Source of the DNA: Treponema sp.
GTDB lineage: Bacteria > Spirochaetota > Spirochaetia > Treponematales > Breznakiellaceae
NCBI GenBank assembly: GCA_031278025.1
Contig: JAITLF010000390.1
Location: forward strand, 1-6,457
Length of the DNA stretch: 6,457 bases
Direction of reading: 5' to 3'
A program made the translations under genes and the position numbers. Numbering within the stretch: position 1 is the first letter of the stretch; every line of letters starts with the position of its first letter. Of this stretch, positions 6,078-6,457 are shown piece by piece. Below the pieces are notes generated by a model. The model searched no databases. It saw nothing but the letters and a program-made list of their open reading frames with translations, and had not been told where the DNA came from.

Positions 6078-6231
6078 AGTTTGTTGCGCTTCGCGCATAA
6101 AATCCCAAAAATCGCCGATTAGGTGATTTTTTACCGTGTAAACTGGCATTGAACCAATGGTTTGCAGGAGTCCGACAATCGGGATTTTTTGTGGTACAAA
6201 GTACCGTAAAAATCCACAAATGCAACAAACT
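6078..6231. repeat. 154-bp block of nested inverted repeats (MITE- or extragenic-palindrome-like)
   Basis: The block is bounded by AGTTTGTTGC (6078-6087) and its exact complement GCAACAAACT (6222-6231). Inside are TGCGC-TTC-GCGCA (6085-6097); AAAATCCC (6099-6106) pairing with GGGATTTT (6181-6188); a 10-bp hairpin at 6107-6131; CCGA-CAA-TCGG (6172-6182); GGATTTTT (6182-6189) with AAAAATCC (6208-6215) enclosing GGTAC-AAA-GTACC (6193-6205); and TTTGTGG (6188-6194) with CCACAAA (6214-6220). Several pairings compete, so alternative folds exist. No target-site duplication is evident at the edges. The minus-strand ORF over it (6034-6228) looks like a shadow of the repeat. It could be a non-autonomous mobile element, a genome repeat or a structured RNA. 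Confidence 0.5.
6107..6132 (+). terminator. Intrinsic-terminator-like hairpin inside the repeat block
   Basis: AAAAATCGCC pairs with GGTGATTTTT (one G-U pair) around the loop GATTA, and the 3' arm ends in a run of six T. The plus-strand fold is better than the minus-strand fold, where the G-U becomes an A-C mismatch. No plus-strand gene obviously ends here, so what it terminates is unclear. Confidence 0.45.
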
Positions 6232-6291
6232 CCTAGGATTAACTAGTCTGCTGGTATGACCGTCATGTCTAAAAAAATACCAAAATTTTAC

Positions 6292-6320
6292 TTGTGATCC
6301 GGAAAGTTCACGGATATAAT
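6292..6320 (+). promoter_or_regulatory. Plus-strand promoter with consensus -10, directed out of the window
   Basis: TTGTGA (6292-6297) and a perfect TATAAT (6315-6320) are 17 bp apart. An A/T-rich tract at 6271-6290 just upstream resembles an UP element. The spacer region carries ATCCG (6297-6301) and CGGAT (6311-6315), an inverted repeat, and the palindrome ATGAC-C-GTCAT lies at 6256-6266. Either could bind a regulator. The first ATG after it (6346, behind GAAGGTGA) opens only 8 codons. The main target probably lies beyond the right edge. Confidence 0.55.
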
Positions 6321-6457
6321 AATTTTTGAAGGTGATCTACAAAGTATGATGATATCTCAAACAAAGCCATAATTGATGTAAAAGAATGCCACTTCAAACG
6401 CTTTTAGATGGTTGAACAGTTTCTTGGAAAAACAGCAAGTCCTTCGAAATGCACGCC

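Larger units (their letters stand above)
5748..6457. other. A+T-richer tail with no recognised gene
   Basis: Composition shifts to A+T-rich after the tRNA, and no frame on either strand gives a protein I recognise. What it holds: a doubtful small minus-strand ORF, a minus-strand promoter-like site, a 154-bp block of nested inverted repeats, and a good plus-strand promoter near the right end. Short open frames at 6342-6457 are split by stops. It could be decayed coding sequence, an intergenic repeat region, or the edge of an acquired segment next to the tRNA. No copy of the tRNA 3' end, integrase or transposase is visible. Confidence 0.6.

Noticed and set aside
6034..6228. 64-residue minus-strand ORF
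   Set aside because: It coincides with the nested inverted repeats, lacks recognisable similarity, and is best explained by the repeat structure.
6293..6312. CRP-like site TGTGA...TCACG
   Set aside because: The half-sites are 10 bases apart instead of the 6 required for a CRP site.
6342..6457. Possible split coding remnant at the right edge (KYDDISNKAIIDVKECHFKRF, then other frames)
   Set aside because: Frames look somewhat protein-like but are short and broken by stops; no family is recognised and the window ends, so no gene or pseudogene can be supported.
5748..6457. Attachment-site duplicate of the tRNA 3' end
   Set aside because: No copy of the T-arm or acceptor sequence occurs downstream within the window.

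Overview
The window looks like chromosomal DNA from a Gram-negative-type bacterium, most likely a spirochaete of the Treponema group; this is inference. Supporting points are the MurG variant with an SGSGTRGDQxENA-type stretch, and an exported binding protein with a VFA|RGSS signal-peptide end and a Ser/Gly-rich mature start. GC content is moderate to high across the genes and clearly lower in the last ~700 bases.

Layout. (1) 1-1614, minus strand: xpt (xanthine phosphoribosyltransferase) then murG (lipid II-forming GlcNAc transferase). They are 8 bp apart, and murG's ribosome-binding site overlaps the xpt stop codon. murG runs off the left edge. (2) 1615-1882: a divergent intergenic region. 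It holds a good plus-strand promoter (TTTACA-17-TACAAT) whose -35 box lies in a perfect 13-nt palindrome. (3) 1883-5504, plus strand: a complete three-gene sugar importer of the ribose (CUT2) type, in the order fused double-ATPase, permease, periplasmic binding protein. There is a stem-loop in each gene junction and a very strong 15-bp terminator-like hairpin after the last gene. (4) 5674-5747: a proline tRNA (anticodon CGG) with no encoded CCA, behind its own likely promoter. (5) 5748-6457: an A+T-richer stretch with no recognised gene. It contains a 154-bp block of nested inverted repeats flanked by two outward-facing promoter-like sites, plus a doubtful small membrane-peptide ORF.

How the genes work together. 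The binding protein captures a sugar in the periplasm, the permease (presumably a dimer) carries it across the inner membrane, and the double ATPase powers transport. No rbsD, rbsK or rbsR-type gene accompanies them. Two ribose-contacting residues of E. coli RbsB are changed in the binding protein, so the substrate need not be ribose. Xpt salvages xanthine to XMP and MurG makes lipid II; their pairing looks like operon packing rather than one pathway.

I see no CRISPR array, transposase, phage gene or defence gene. The least explained part is the palindromic block and its flanking promoters near the right end.
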